In this document: positions 7,736-14,799 of the stretch, piece by piece
Layout: every line of letters begins with the position of its first letter
How positions within the stretch are numbered: position 1 is the first letter of the stretch
From: Alphaproteobacteria bacterium UBA2723
GTDB lineage: Bacteria > Pseudomonadota > Alphaproteobacteria > RF32 > CAG-239
NCBI GenBank assembly: GCA_002353835.1
Contig: DEKL01000091.1
Coordinates: forward strand, 1-17,134
DNA length: 17,134 bases
Direction: 5' to 3'
The notes under the pieces: model-generated
What the model was told of the DNA's origin: nothing
Seen by the model: the letters and a program-made list of their open reading frames with translations, nothing else
Databases searched by the model: none
Program-made: the position numbers and the translations under genes

Positions 7736-8041
7736 ATGTCAAAAACAAGTTCAGTATACAGAAACTTGAAAAGAGTGAAGATGGTTGCCAAATACGCAAA
7801 CATTCGCTCCAAGTTAAAAGCCATTGTTGACGATAAGAACGCTCCGGAAGAAGAAAGATTCCAAGCGACTTTGAAGTTGGCGGCGTTACCGCGTAATTCT
7901 TCTAAGGTTAGAATTAGAAACCGTTGCAAGATTACGGGACGCTCTCGTAGTTATAACAGAAAATTCGGTGTCAGCCGTGTTGAATTAAGAGACATGGCAA
8001 GCTTCGGCGAGATACCGGGTTTGGTAAAATCAAGCTGGTAA
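7736..8041 (+). CDS. rpsN: 30S ribosomal protein S14 (zinc-independent form)
   Basis: S14 is a late-binding protein of the 30S head. At 101 residues, with only one Cys in the [20 protein letters not shown] block (about residues 61-80), this is the long form that does not bind zinc, as in most proteobacteria. The short zinc form would have two CxxC pairs. The ending [12 protein letters not shown] is characteristic. GCGGAG precedes the ATG by eight bases. rpsH follows after 12 bases. Confidence 0.98.
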   Translation: MSKTSSVYRNLKRVKMVAKYANIRSKLKAIVDDKNAPEEERFQATLKLAALPRNSSKVRIRNRCKITGRSRSYNRKFGVSRVELRDMASFGEIPGLVKSSW

Positions 8042-8053
8042 GGAGATGATATT

Positions 8054-8452
8054 ATGTCTATGACTGATCCTTTGGGCGATATGCTCGCACGCATTAGAAA
8101 CGCACAAAGAGCGAAGAAAAGTGATGTTGTATCACCGGCCTCTCGCTTGCGTGAAAATGTGTTGGATGTTTTGAAACGTGAAGGCTACATTGCTGGATAT
8201 GAAAAGGTTAATGTACGTGCCGGCGTTGATGAACTCCATATTCAATTAAAATATTTTGAAGGTACAAGTGTTATCACTGAAATTTATCGCGTTTCCACAC
8301 CGGGACGTCGTGTATATTCCAGTGTTAAAGACCTGCCGAGAGTTTATAACGGCTTAGGCATTTCCGTTGTTTCTACACCGAAAGGTGTTATGAGCGACAA
8401 CGAAGCCAGAAAGGCCAATGTCGGCGGCGAAATCTTGTGTCAGGTATTCTAG
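8054..8452 (+). CDS. rpsH: 30S ribosomal protein S8
   Basis: S8 binds 16S rRNA helix 21 in the central domain and in enterobacteria is the translational repressor of the spc operon. The 132-residue product opens with [16 protein letters not shown] and carries [27 protein letters not shown] and the C-terminal [11 protein letters not shown] block. The start codon follows AAGGAG by about nine bases. The next gene begins 12 bases after the stop with its own ribosome site. Confidence 0.99.
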   Translation: MSMTDPLGDMLARIRNAQRAKKSDVVSPASRLRENVLDVLKREGYIAGYEKVNVRAGVDELHIQLKYFEGTSVITEIYRVSTPGRRVYSSVKDLPRVYNGLGISVVSTPKGVMSDNEARKANVGGEILCQVF

Positions 8453-8464
8453 GGAGAAAAGCGG

Positions 8465-9001
8465 ATGTCAAGAGTAGGTAAATATCCAGTCATTATCCCG
8501 GAAGGCGTTACCGCTTCCGTTAATGGAAATGTGGTAAACATTAAAGGAAAACTGGGTGAATTAAGTTTTGCTTATGATGATTCTCACGTTAGTGTTGAAT
8601 TAAAAGACGGCAAGATTGTTGTTACACCGCATTCAGAGAGCCGTACAGCAAGAACCTTGTGGGGTACGACACGCGCACAAATCAATTCTTTGGTTAAAGG
8701 TGTCAGCGTTGGTTACAGTAAGAGCGTTGAGTTAATCGGCGTTGGTTACAAAGCCCGTATGGAAGGTAAAAACGTTGTTATGAGTTTAGGCTTCTCCCAT
8801 GATGTACCGTTTGAAACACCGAAAGGCATTACCATTGCTTGTGAATCAGCTACCGTTTTGAAAATCAGCGGTGTTGATAAGCAGTTGGTAGGTCAAGTTG
8901 CGGCAGAAATTCGTAAATACAGAAAGCCGGAACCTTATAAAGGTAAAGGTATCCGTATTGACAACGAATATGTACGTCGTAAAGAAGGTAAGAAGAAATA
9001 G
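8465..9001 (+). CDS. rplF: 50S ribosomal protein L6
   Basis: L6 lies at the base of the L7/L12 stalk next to the sarcin-ricin loop. The 178-residue length is normal. Two duplicated alpha/beta domains are seen: the N-terminal part opens with [15 protein letters not shown], and the C-terminal part has VGVGYKAR-like [20 protein letters not shown] (about residues 91-110) followed by the rRNA-binding [20 protein letters not shown] near the end. GGGAGAAAAG stands before the ATG. It is in the standard position between rpsH and rplR. Confidence 0.99.
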   Translation: MSRVGKYPVIIPEGVTASVNGNVVNIKGKLGELSFAYDDSHVSVELKDGKIVVTPHSESRTARTLWGTTRAQINSLVKGVSVGYSKSVELIGVGYKARMEGKNVVMSLGFSHDVPFETPKGITIACESATVLKISGVDKQLVGQVAAEIRKYRKPEPYKGKGIRIDNEYVRRKEGKKK

Positions 9002-9012
9002 GATGTAAAGCA

Positions 9013-9375
9013 ATGAATACACCAAGAAAATTATATGAAAAAAGAAAAGCTCGTGTTCGTACGGCTTTGAAAGCTGCTGCTAATGGAAAGATGAGATTAT
9101 CTGTATTTCGCAGCGGTAAGCACATCTATGCTCAAGTTATTGATGATGCAAAAGGTGCAACAATTGCTTCTGCCTCTACTTTGGATAAAGAAGTAAGAAC
9201 CAATATTACTAAGTCTTCAAATATTGAAGCTGCACAGTATGTTGGTAAAGTCGTTGCTGAACGTGCCGTTAAAAATGGCGTCAGCGAAGTTGTGTTTGAC
9301 CGCGGTGGCTATGTTTATCATGGTCGCGTAAAGGCTTTGGCAGATTCTGCCCGTGAAGCCGGATTGAAGTTTTAG
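9013..9375 (+). CDS. rplR: 50S ribosomal protein L18
   Basis: L18 binds 5S rRNA with L5 and places it in the central protuberance. The 120-residue product has the basic N-terminus [36 protein letters not shown] in the middle and [20 protein letters not shown] near the end, all diagnostic. The ribosome site (AGGATGTAAAG) is weaker than that of neighbouring genes. rpsE follows after nine bases, with TAGGAGG placed across the end of rplR. Confidence 0.98.
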   Translation: MNTPRKLYEKRKARVRTALKAAANGKMRLSVFRSGKHIYAQVIDDAKGATIASASTLDKEVRTNITKSSNIEAAQYVGKVVAERAVKNGVSEVVFDRGGYVYHGRVKALADSAREAGLKF

Positions 9376-9384
9376 GAGGTTAAT

Positions 9385-9954
9385 ATGGCACAATCTTTAG
9401 AACGCCACAATAATAAGGCAGAGAAAAAAGAAGAATTGGTTGAGAAACTCGTTTTCGTCAACCGTGTTGCAAAGACCGTTAAAGGCGGACGTACAATGTC
9501 TTTCGCCGCTTTGGTTGTTGTCGGTGACCAGAAAGGCCGTATCGGCTTTGGTTCCGGTAAAGCAGCTGAAGTTCCGGAAGCTATTGTAAAAGCAACAAAC
9601 GAAGCAAAGAAGAACATGGTTCGTGTTCCGCTTCGTGAAGGCAGAACGTTACACCACGATATTGCCGGCCGTTATGGTGCAGGTAAGGTCGTTTTGAGAA
9701 CAGCTCCTGCCGGTACCGGTGTTATTGCCGGTGGTCCGATGCGTGCAGTATTTGAAGTGCTGGGTGTACAAGACGTTGTTGCAAAGTCTTTAGGTTCTAA
9801 CAACCCGTACAATATGATTAAGGCGACTATGGTTGCATTAAAAGCAATTAACAGTCCTCGTATGATTGCTGCAAAGCGCGGTAAGAAAGTCGGGGATATT
9901 GTTAGCCGCCGTGAAAATACATCTAACGTTAAAGCAGACAAAGAGGAGGCTTAA
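9385..9954 (+). CDS. rpsE: 30S ribosomal protein S5
   Basis: S5 helps keep decoding accurate and forms part of the mRNA entry tunnel; changes in its loop give spectinomycin resistance. The 189-residue product has the N-terminal double-stranded RNA-binding-like domain (about residues 19-85, [17 protein letters not shown] and [17 protein letters not shown]) and the C-terminal domain ([33 protein letters not shown]). The spectinomycin loop region [11 protein letters not shown] is intact. The tail after VSRRE is Asn/Lys/Glu rich and variable. TAGGAGG gives a strong start, and rpmD follows after two bases. Confidence 0.99.
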   Translation: MAQSLERHNNKAEKKEELVEKLVFVNRVAKTVKGGRTMSFAALVVVGDQKGRIGFGSGKAAEVPEAIVKATNEAKKNMVRVPLREGRTLHHDIAGRYGAGKVVLRTAPAGTGVIAGGPMRAVFEVLGVQDVVAKSLGSNNPYNMIKATMVALKAINSPRMIAAKRGKKVGDIVSRRENTSNVKADKEEA

Positions 9955-9956
9955 TC

Positions 9957-10145
9957 ATGGCTACTAAAAAGAAGACAGTTAAGGTTACTCAAGTCAAGAG
10001 TTCTATCGGTCACGGAAAAGATCAAATTGCGACTTTAAAGGGCTTAGGTTTGAACAAAATCGGTCGTTCTTCCGAGTTGGAAGATACACCTGCCGTTAGA
10101 GGTATGATTAACAAGGTTGCTCACCTCATTAAAGTTGAAGAATAA
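9957..10145 (+). CDS. rpmD: 50S ribosomal protein L30
   Basis: L30 is a small single-domain protein of the large subunit, absent from some bacterial lineages. The 62-residue product reads [19 protein letters not shown], then [24 protein letters not shown], which is the whole L30 fold; the key pattern is IG(R)-x-QxxTLxGLGLxKI. The ribosome site GAGGAGG lies inside the end of rpsE, two bases separating the genes. After its stop the tight packing of the cluster ends, with a 114-base gap before rplO. Confidence 0.97.
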   Translation: MATKKKTVKVTQVKSSIGHGKDQIATLKGLGLNKIGRSSELEDTPAVRGMINKVAHLIKVEE

Positions 10146-10215
10146 TTGCTTTAAGGGCAAACGAGGCGGTTTTTCCGCCTCAGCCCCAAAGCTTTTTGAG
10201 GTTAGCCCGAAGCAA
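10146..10215 (+). promoter_or_regulatory. Nested hairpin with alternative pairing between rpmD and rplO
   Basis: Three collinear stems nest: GCTTT (10148-10152) with AAAGC (10188-10192), GGGC (10155-10158) with GCCC (10183-10186), and GAGGCGG (10163-10169) with CCGCCTC (10175-10181) around a TTTTT loop. The same left arms can instead pair further downstream: TTGCTT (10146-10151) with AAGCAA (10210-10215), and GGGC with GCCC (10205-10208). The latter fold is followed by an AT-rich stretch with ATTTTT at 10219-10224. This may be an attenuator, a processing site or an autoregulatory site for L15. No convincing -35 is seen before rplO. Confidence 0.5.
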
Positions 10216-10259
10216 ATAATTTTTAATTTTAACAGAGTATAGTATAAAGGTTTAAGAAA

Positions 10260-10712
10260 ATGAAACTGAATGAATTAAGAGATAACGAAGGCGCCACGAA
10301 GAATCGTATTCGTGTTGGTCGCGGTATCGGTAGCGGCAAGGGTAAAACCAGTAGCCGTGGTCAGAAGGGTCAAAAAGCTCGTTCCGGTGTTTCTATTCAC
10401 GGTTTTGAAGGCGGTCAAATGCCTGTTTACCGTCGTTTGCCGAAACGTGGTTTTAAGAATCCGTTTACCAAGACTTTTGCTGTTGTTAATTTGGATACTA
10501 TCCAAAAAGCAATTGATGCCGGTAAGTTAAATGCTAAAGAAATTAACCAAGAAAGCTTGCTTTCTTCTAACGTAATTTCCAAGGCTTATGACGGTGTTCG
10601 TTTGCTTGCACGCGGCGCTATCACAGCTTCTATCAACATCACGGTTGACAGCGCATCTAAGAGTGCTGTTGCGGCTGTAGAAAAAGCTGGTGGTAAAGTT
10701 ACTGTAAAATAA
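10260..10712 (+). CDS. rplO: 50S ribosomal protein L15
   Basis: L15 is a late-assembling 50S protein that reaches into the 23S core. The 150-residue product opens [20 protein letters not shown], has the Gly/Lys/Arg-rich [22 protein letters not shown] stretch (about residues 20-41) and the [18 protein letters not shown] motif (about 49-66). The ATG follows AAAGG (10246-10250) by nine bases. Unlike the other genes it stands 114 bases from its upstream neighbour, behind a structured gap. It ends the ribosomal cluster: secY, the usual next gene, is not present, and terminators follow. Confidence 0.99.
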   Translation: MKLNELRDNEGATKNRIRVGRGIGSGKGKTSSRGQKGQKARSGVSIHGFEGGQMPVYRRLPKRGFKNPFTKTFAVVNLDTIQKAIDAGKLNAKEINQESLLSSNVISKAYDGVRLLARGAITASINITVDSASKSAVAAVEKAGGKVTVK

Positions 10713-10731
10713 GTAAATTTTGCGATTGATT

Positions 10732-10805
10732 CTCGGTAAGGAAGCCTCTCTCCAAATGCTCATTTACCACTATGTAAACTCCGCTTTGGAGGAGGGCTTG
10801 CCGAG
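10732..10805. repeat. Long imperfect inverted repeat (74 bases) after rplO
   Basis: The outer arms CTCGGTAAG (10732-10740) and CTTGCCGAG (10797-10805) pair with one wobble. The middle arms CCTCTCTCCAAA and TTTGGAGGAGGG pair with one mismatch. Inside, TTTAC and GTAAA (around CACTAT) close a small loop, leaving GCTCA/CTCCGC as an internal loop. It has no T-run, so it is not a plain terminator. It looks like an intergenic palindromic element of the REP or small mobile type, or the 3' structure of the rplO message. The copy number cannot be seen from one window. Confidence 0.6.
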
Positions 10806-10834
10806 TTCACTCACAAAATTTATCTTATTTTATG

Positions 10835-10865
10835 AAGAGGAGTTCTGTGTAAGGACTCTTTTTTT
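10835..10865 (+). terminator. Intrinsic terminator 1 of the ribosomal cluster
   Basis: AAGAGGAGTTC (10835-10845) pairs with the GGACTCTTTTT segment (10853-10863), including several wobble pairs, around a seven-base loop. The run of seven T residues spans 10859-10865. It lies 120 bases after rplO. Confidence 0.65.
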
Positions 10866-10880
10866 ATCTCACCCATTGCA

Positions 10881-10908
10881 AAAAAGCACTTCTTTGGAAG
10901 TGCTTTTT
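10881..10908. terminator. Intrinsic terminator 2, perfect stem
   Basis: AAAAAGCACTTC (10881-10892) and GAAGTGCTTTTT (10897-10908) form a perfect 12-base-pair stem around TTTG, with T residues ending the right arm and A residues leading the left. It should work on + and could work on -. With terminator 1 it closes the ribosomal operon. Confidence 0.85.
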
Positions 10909-11042
10909 CAGTTTTAAATTTTGGCTCAATAATAGTTATTACATGATTTCATAATCAGCCGGACATTGTCGGCTGAGGTAAAAAAAGTAAGATTGCCATG
11001 CAGTTTTTTATCTTAAATGTTTAATTTTTTAGACAAAGCGTG
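10909..11042. other. AT-rich gap between the ribosomal terminators and the orphan gene promoter
   Basis: The stretch contains a small hairpin, CAGCCG (10956-10961) with CGGCTG (10970-10975), followed by an A-rich stretch rather than T residues. From about 11006 to 11035 it has T/A tracts directly upstream of the -35 at 11043, which could act as an UP element. No gene is seen. Confidence 0.4.
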
Positions 11043-11071
11043 TTGACTTTGGTCTATAAAAATGCTATAAT
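11043..11071 (+). promoter_or_regulatory. Near-consensus sigma70 promoter of the orphan gene
   Basis: TTGACT (11043-11048) and a perfect TATAAT (11066-11071) are exactly 17 bases apart, with AT-rich DNA upstream. It is the best promoter on + in the window. Transcription would start near 11076-11078, so a start codon at 11040 is impossible from this promoter and the coding region must begin downstream. Confidence 0.85.
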
Positions 11072-11090
11072 CTTAGTGTTTACTGATATT

Positions 11091-13004
11091 ATGCTTACTA
11101 TAGATATGAAGTCGTTCTTTAGAGCTCATGCTTTGGGGAATACTCGTGTTTTGGTGCATGGTTTAGTGGGCCGTCTTCGGGAAAATCTCGTTGATGTAAT
11201 TTTATTTATTAAAACTTTCAAAACAATGAGACACAATCTCACAATTCGCGAACGAATGCTGAGAGCATTCGCCGCAGTCATGAGGACCGTTTTCCCGACA
11301 TGGGCGGTCAAGTACTACACCCTTAAAGAAAAGCGTCATGGACATGGATTTACCTTGGGCTATGATTACGAAGCTAAGGCGCGCTTATTCTTGCCAGGCC
11401 CAAAGAAAGAGCTCAAGGCAATCAAGAAGCTGGATCTTAGTAGTGATGCTACTCGTCAGCGCGTGTGGTCTCCGGAAACGGAGATGGCTCTCTTAAAGTT
11501 GGGCAATTTTGTCCTTGTATCTAACATTAAGAGCAGCAACACTGAGGCTCTTAACATTGTCTGTGCGACCAATAACGCGGAGTTGATTGCCAAAGTGTTT
11601 ACTAACTCAACGCCAAGTGCAACGTATCTCAAAGACTGGCTGAAGAAAACCGATGAGTCAGTTGTAGTAGATGTCATCAAGCGTGTGCCGACGGTCTTTA
11701 ACGACTTGCACTATGAGGACATTGACAACCTCAAGTACATCAGCGCGTTCCTTAACAGCGCTTTGGATGTTGATCCTTCCAAGCAGGTCAAAAACGCGGC
11801 AAAGAAGTGGGCAGAAGAAGTCATTACTCGCAAAGAGTACATGAACTGCCTGCTGGCAAGTAAGCCAGAGATGGCGGAGCTTTTTGACAGCGCTATGTCG
11901 GTACTTATCAGAGCAGATTACAACTTCACCCGTTATATGGAGATGTTGGAGCTGAGGCACAAGAAGTGGTATGGCAACATCCGCGACCATGCGGACTTTA
12001 GCGCTTATATTGAGGATTACCTCATTGAGCGCTTACCGAAAGTCTGGTTTATGGCAAAGACCGAAGGCGTCCGTACATTTGCCCGTCTCTACGGGTACGA
12101 AATGACGGACAAGCAGGATGCCGCCAGCTGGATGACACTCACGCGGAAGTTCATTGACAGACCGCGAGTAGCTATTGCAGCCATGCAGACCTGCAGTTAC
12201 CTCGGTTATGGCAATCCGGACGAGGTAGTTGTTGACCTGCAGAAAGCCTTAGTGGAGGGAATTTCAACCTTCCATGTGGCCGAGGTGGCGCTGGAAAAGT
12301 TACCCCAGCAGTATCGCTGGCAGGTGCAGGCTAAGCTCTATGATGCCATCAACACGGCTGACGAGGCGAAGAAAGCCTTTAAGCTTCTGCCGAAGAGCTA
12401 TCGCAAGGGACTCAGAGGCAAGCTCGTTGAGAAGACCGTGCAGAGTGATGCCAATCTTCTTCTTTCTTACTGGCCGTTTGCCGGTTGGGAGGCTGAGACT
12501 GCTGAGAAGGCTGTCAGAAAGCTTGCCGGTTTCAAAGCACTGCCGATGGCAAAGCTGTCCGAGCTTCCCGAAAACCTGCAGAGGGCAGGCATTGAGGAAC
12601 TGGAAACATTATCAGAAATTTCTGCTATCGGTCGCAGCTACTGTGGCGATTTGCAGAAAGATTTGATGAAACAGAAATTCCACAGCCGTTCGGAGGCTTA
12701 TCTCTTCCAGTTAGACTACAACTGGCAGGAGCTTAAAGCTCTTTATATCTCAAACAACGAGATGGAGGAGGCGAGCTTCCGCGTTCTGGTTAACTTCAAA
12801 GGCACCGGCTATGGCGGTGATGAGGGACGCATTGCTGAACTTATCCGCTTGCATGCTAAAACTTGGGGGCTGACCGAACGCGAATATAAGGACCTCATGC
12901 AGAGTCCTTATTATTCAGCTATGGCGGCTGACCTCAAAAAGCATTGCAAGAGTGCTGAGCCGGTCAACGAAGAGCAGGCTACCATTGAGGTAAAGAACGA
13001 CTAA
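11091..13004 (+). CDS. Unrecognised 637-residue, probably all-helical protein
   Basis: I do not recognise this protein. There is no signal peptide, clear membrane segment, nucleotide-binding loop or catalytic motif. It is rich in Leu, Ala, Lys and Glu in helix-like patterns, with Trp scattered through it. Residues about 404-510 show related units starting LPQQYR (404), LPKSYR (433), a weaker WPFAGW (461) and LPENLQ (492), a period near 29 residues that suggests a HEAT- or ARM-like solenoid. The frame reaches back to a GTG at 11040, but the promoter there forces a later start: ATG 11091 is chosen, with 11106 or 11226 possible. None has a Shine-Dalgarno site, unlike its neighbours. GC content is higher in the body (34 of 60 at 12481-12540) than in ribosomal genes (19 of 60 at 4681-4740), hinting at transfer. 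It has its own promoter and terminator. Confidence 0.8.
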   Translation: MLTIDMKSFFRAHALGNTRVLVHGLVGRLRENLVDVILFIKTFKTMRHNLTIRERMLRAFAAVMRTVFPTWAVKYYTLKEKRHGHGFTLGYDYEAKARLFLPGPKKELKAIKKLDLSSDATRQRVWSPETEMALLKLGNFVLVSNIKSSNTEALNIVCATNNAELIAKVFTNSTPSATYLKDWLKKTDESVVVDVIKRVPTVFNDLHYEDIDNLKYISAFLNSALDVDPSKQVKNAAKKWAEEVITRKEYMNCLLASKPEMAELFDSAMSVLIRADYNFTRYMEMLELRHKKWYGNIRDHADFSAYIEDYLIERLPKVWFMAKTEGVRTFARLYGYEMTDKQDAASWMTLTRKFIDRPRVAIAAMQTCSYLGYGNPDEVVVDLQKALVEGISTFHVAEVALEKLPQQYRWQVQAKLYDAINTADEAKKAFKLLPKSYRKGLRGKLVEKTVQSDANLLLSYWPFAGWEAETAEKAVRKLAGFKALPMAKLSELPENLQRAGIEELETLSEISAIGRSYCGDLQKDLMKQKFHSRSEAYLFQLDYNWQELKALYISNNEMEEASFRVLVNFKGTGYGGDEGRIAELIRLHAKTWGLTEREYKDLMQSPYYSAMAADLKKHCKSAEPVNEEQATIEVKND

Positions 13005-13011
13005 GGTAAAC

Positions 13012-13039
13012 AAGGGGTGTGGCGTGAGCTACGCCCCTT
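13012..13039. terminator. Hairpin terminator between convergent genes
   Basis: AAGGGGTGTGGC (13012-13023) pairs with GCTACGCCCCTT (13028-13039) over 12 positions with two wobbles, closed by a GTGA tetraloop. It lies seven bases after the orphan gene's stop and nine bases beyond the ABC gene's stop on the other strand. The T-run is short on both strands, so it may act on both or mainly protect 3' ends. Confidence 0.65.
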
Positions 13040-13048
13040 TACTTATGC

Positions 13049-14794
13049 TTAATTTTGTAAATAGCCGTCGGCTTGGAGCTTGTATAAGCGGCTAAATGTG
13101 CCGGATTTGTTTTTTAGTAATTCTTTTTGTGTGCCGCTTTCTACAATTTTACCTTTATCCAAAACAACGATTTTATCCATATTTTTTAAGGTTGATAGGC
13201 GGTGGGCAATGGCAATAACGGTTTTGTTTTTCATGATGTTTTTCAAGGCTTTTTCTATGGCTTGTTCAGACTCGCTATCAAGCGCGGAAGTGGCTTCATC
13301 TAAAATTAAAATCGGGGTATCTTTTAAGATGGCGGCGGCAATGGCAATGCGCTGTCTTTCACCGCCGGAAAGCTTAACCCCTCTCTCACCGACAACGCTG
13401 TTATAACCTTTCGGCATTTTTAATATGGTATCGTGAATATGAGCAAGCTTGGCGGCCTTATAAACTTCTTCATCAGTGGCTTTGGGTTTGGCAAAGCGGA
13501 TATTTTCCATAATAGAGCGGTTAAATAAACAAGGCTCTTGCGAAATGAGGGCAATGTTTTGGTGCAGAGAATATTGCGTTACTTTGGATATGTCTTGTCC
13601 GGAAATTAAGATTTTACCGCTTTTTAAATCAAACGCGCGTAAAACAAGATTAATTAAGGTTGATTTACCGGAACCGGAAATCCCGACTAAACCGACTTTC
13701 TCATTGGGATTGATTGTCAGATTTAATTTATTAAATAACGGCTTATCATCTTTATAGCAAAACGAGGCATTTTTGAACTCTACGGTATTGTGCTTTACTT
13801 TAAGCGCCTTGGCGTTGGGGATGTCCGATACTTCTTTAGGATGATATAAAAATTCCAAAGCATCACTCATTGAGCCTAAGCGTGATTGCATGGAATCAAA
13901 AAGCTGTGCTATATCAAAAGCATGACCTTCCAGCCGGAAGATAAGCGTTACTGCCAGAACAACATTTTCCAAAGAGAGGTTTTGGTAGTAAAAGAAAGCG
14001 ATGATTATTGATAAATTGGCGACCATAAAGAAGGTTCCAAGCAAGGTGTTTTTCAAATTTATCAGACCGCCGACTTTATTTTCTGTAATTTGGGCGCGTA
14101 TCCACGCATTCATTTTGTTACGAAATGCACGTTTTTCATGGTAAATGGTGGCAGTATTTTTTACCAAGCGCGCGTTGGCGATACTATCTACCAGTAAACC
14201 GGCGGCTTTGCTCTCTTCTTTGGCGGAGGTTTTGGCATATTGCTTGAGCTTTTTATACAGGAAATAAGTCAATATTGTTTCTATGATATTTAGGGTAATT
14301 AATACAGCGCATAGTTGCCATGAAACGGTGTAAAGCAAAACAGTGGTCGTGATGAAAAAAGCAGTATGCGGGAAAATAAATGCACGCAAATTACCGAATA
14401 TTTGGAAAGTACCTTGGCTTAAATTTGATGTTTTGGCTAAAATTAAGCCGGTTTGCTCGGTATTATAAAAATTTGCCGAGTGATGATGATTATGATTAAA
14501 TAAAGTGTTATGCATGGCGCGTTGGTAACGAATTTTAACCGGCGCATCAACATAAACGCGCAATCCCTCAACGATATCTTGGACGGCATAGATAATTGCC
14601 AAGAAAATAAGACATTTAATGAAAACAGGCGAAAAAGCTTCTGTCGTCAAATGACCAAGACTGCTTATGATTTCAGCATAATAAATATGCCCCAATGCGG
14701 AAAGTGAGCTTGGAATTAAAGCCAATACGGAAGATAAGATAAACCAGTATTTACATTGCCGAATGATGTTTAACAGAAATTTTACTATGTTCAT
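13049..14794 (-). CDS. ABC exporter half-transporter (TMD-NBD), second gene of pair
   Basis: This 581-residue MsbA/LmrA-type protein has an N-terminal membrane domain with about six hydrophobic segments in residues 1-310, then an ATPase domain. The ATPase has Walker A GISGSGKST (Lys377), Q-loop ISQEP, signature LSGGERQR (475-482), Walker B ILILDEA (Asp499, catalytic Glu500), D-loop SALD and the H-loop His531. All ATP-site residues are present. One oddity is that the usual IAIARAIL after the signature reads IAIAAAIL (Ala487 for Arg). AGGAG eight bases before the ATG lies in the end of the upstream gene. The pair probably forms a heterodimeric inner-membrane exporter of lipids, peptides or drugs; the substrate is not readable. 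No accessory or cargo gene is adjacent. Confidence 0.93.
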   Translation of the reverse strand: MNIVKFLLNIIRQCKYWFILSSVLALIPSSLSALGHIYYAEIISSLGHLTTEAFSPVFIKCLIFLAIIYAVQDIVEGLRVYVDAPVKIRYQRAMHNTLFNHNHHHSANFYNTEQTGLILAKTSNLSQGTFQIFGNLRAFIFPHTAFFITTTVLLYTVSWQLCAVLITLNIIETILTYFLYKKLKQYAKTSAKEESKAAGLLVDSIANARLVKNTATIYHEKRAFRNKMNAWIRAQITENKVGGLINLKNTLLGTFFMVANLSIIIAFFYYQNLSLENVVLAVTLIFRLEGHAFDIAQLFDSMQSRLGSMSDALEFLYHPKEVSDIPNAKALKVKHNTVEFKNASFCYKDDKPLFNKLNLTINPNEKVGLVGISGSGKSTLINLVLRAFDLKSGKILISGQDISKVTQYSLHQNIALISQEPCLFNRSIMENIRFAKPKATDEEVYKAAKLAHIHDTILKMPKGYNSVVGERGVKLSGGERQRIAIAAAILKDTPILILDEATSALDSESEQAIEKALKNIMKNKTVIAIAHRLSTLKNMDKIVVLDKGKIVESGTQKELLKNKSGTFSRLYKLQADGYLQN

Positions 14795-14799
14795 TTTAC

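Noticed and set aside
10163..10181. GAGGCGG/CCGCCTC hairpin as a simple terminator after rpmD
   Set aside because: No T-run follows the stem directly and rplO continues downstream; the alternative-fold reading explains more.
10720..10917. 65-residue open frame on + after rplO
   Set aside because: It runs through the inverted repeat and both terminators and has no ribosome site, so it is a by-product of non-coding structure.
10956..10975. CAGCCG/CGGCTG hairpin as a terminator
   Set aside because: It is followed by an A-rich stretch on + and no T-run on -; it is kept only as a note in the gap.
12274..12666. 130-residue open frame on + inside the orphan gene
   Set aside because: It is in another frame of a longer gene, rich in Arg/Ser/Cys from the GC-richer codons, and lacks a ribosome site.
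13080..13757. Open frames on + opposite the ABC exporter genes (also 14891-15166)
   Set aside because: They mirror the conserved ATPase domains in the antisense strand and appear at the same place in both paralogues, so they reflect the constraint on the real genes.
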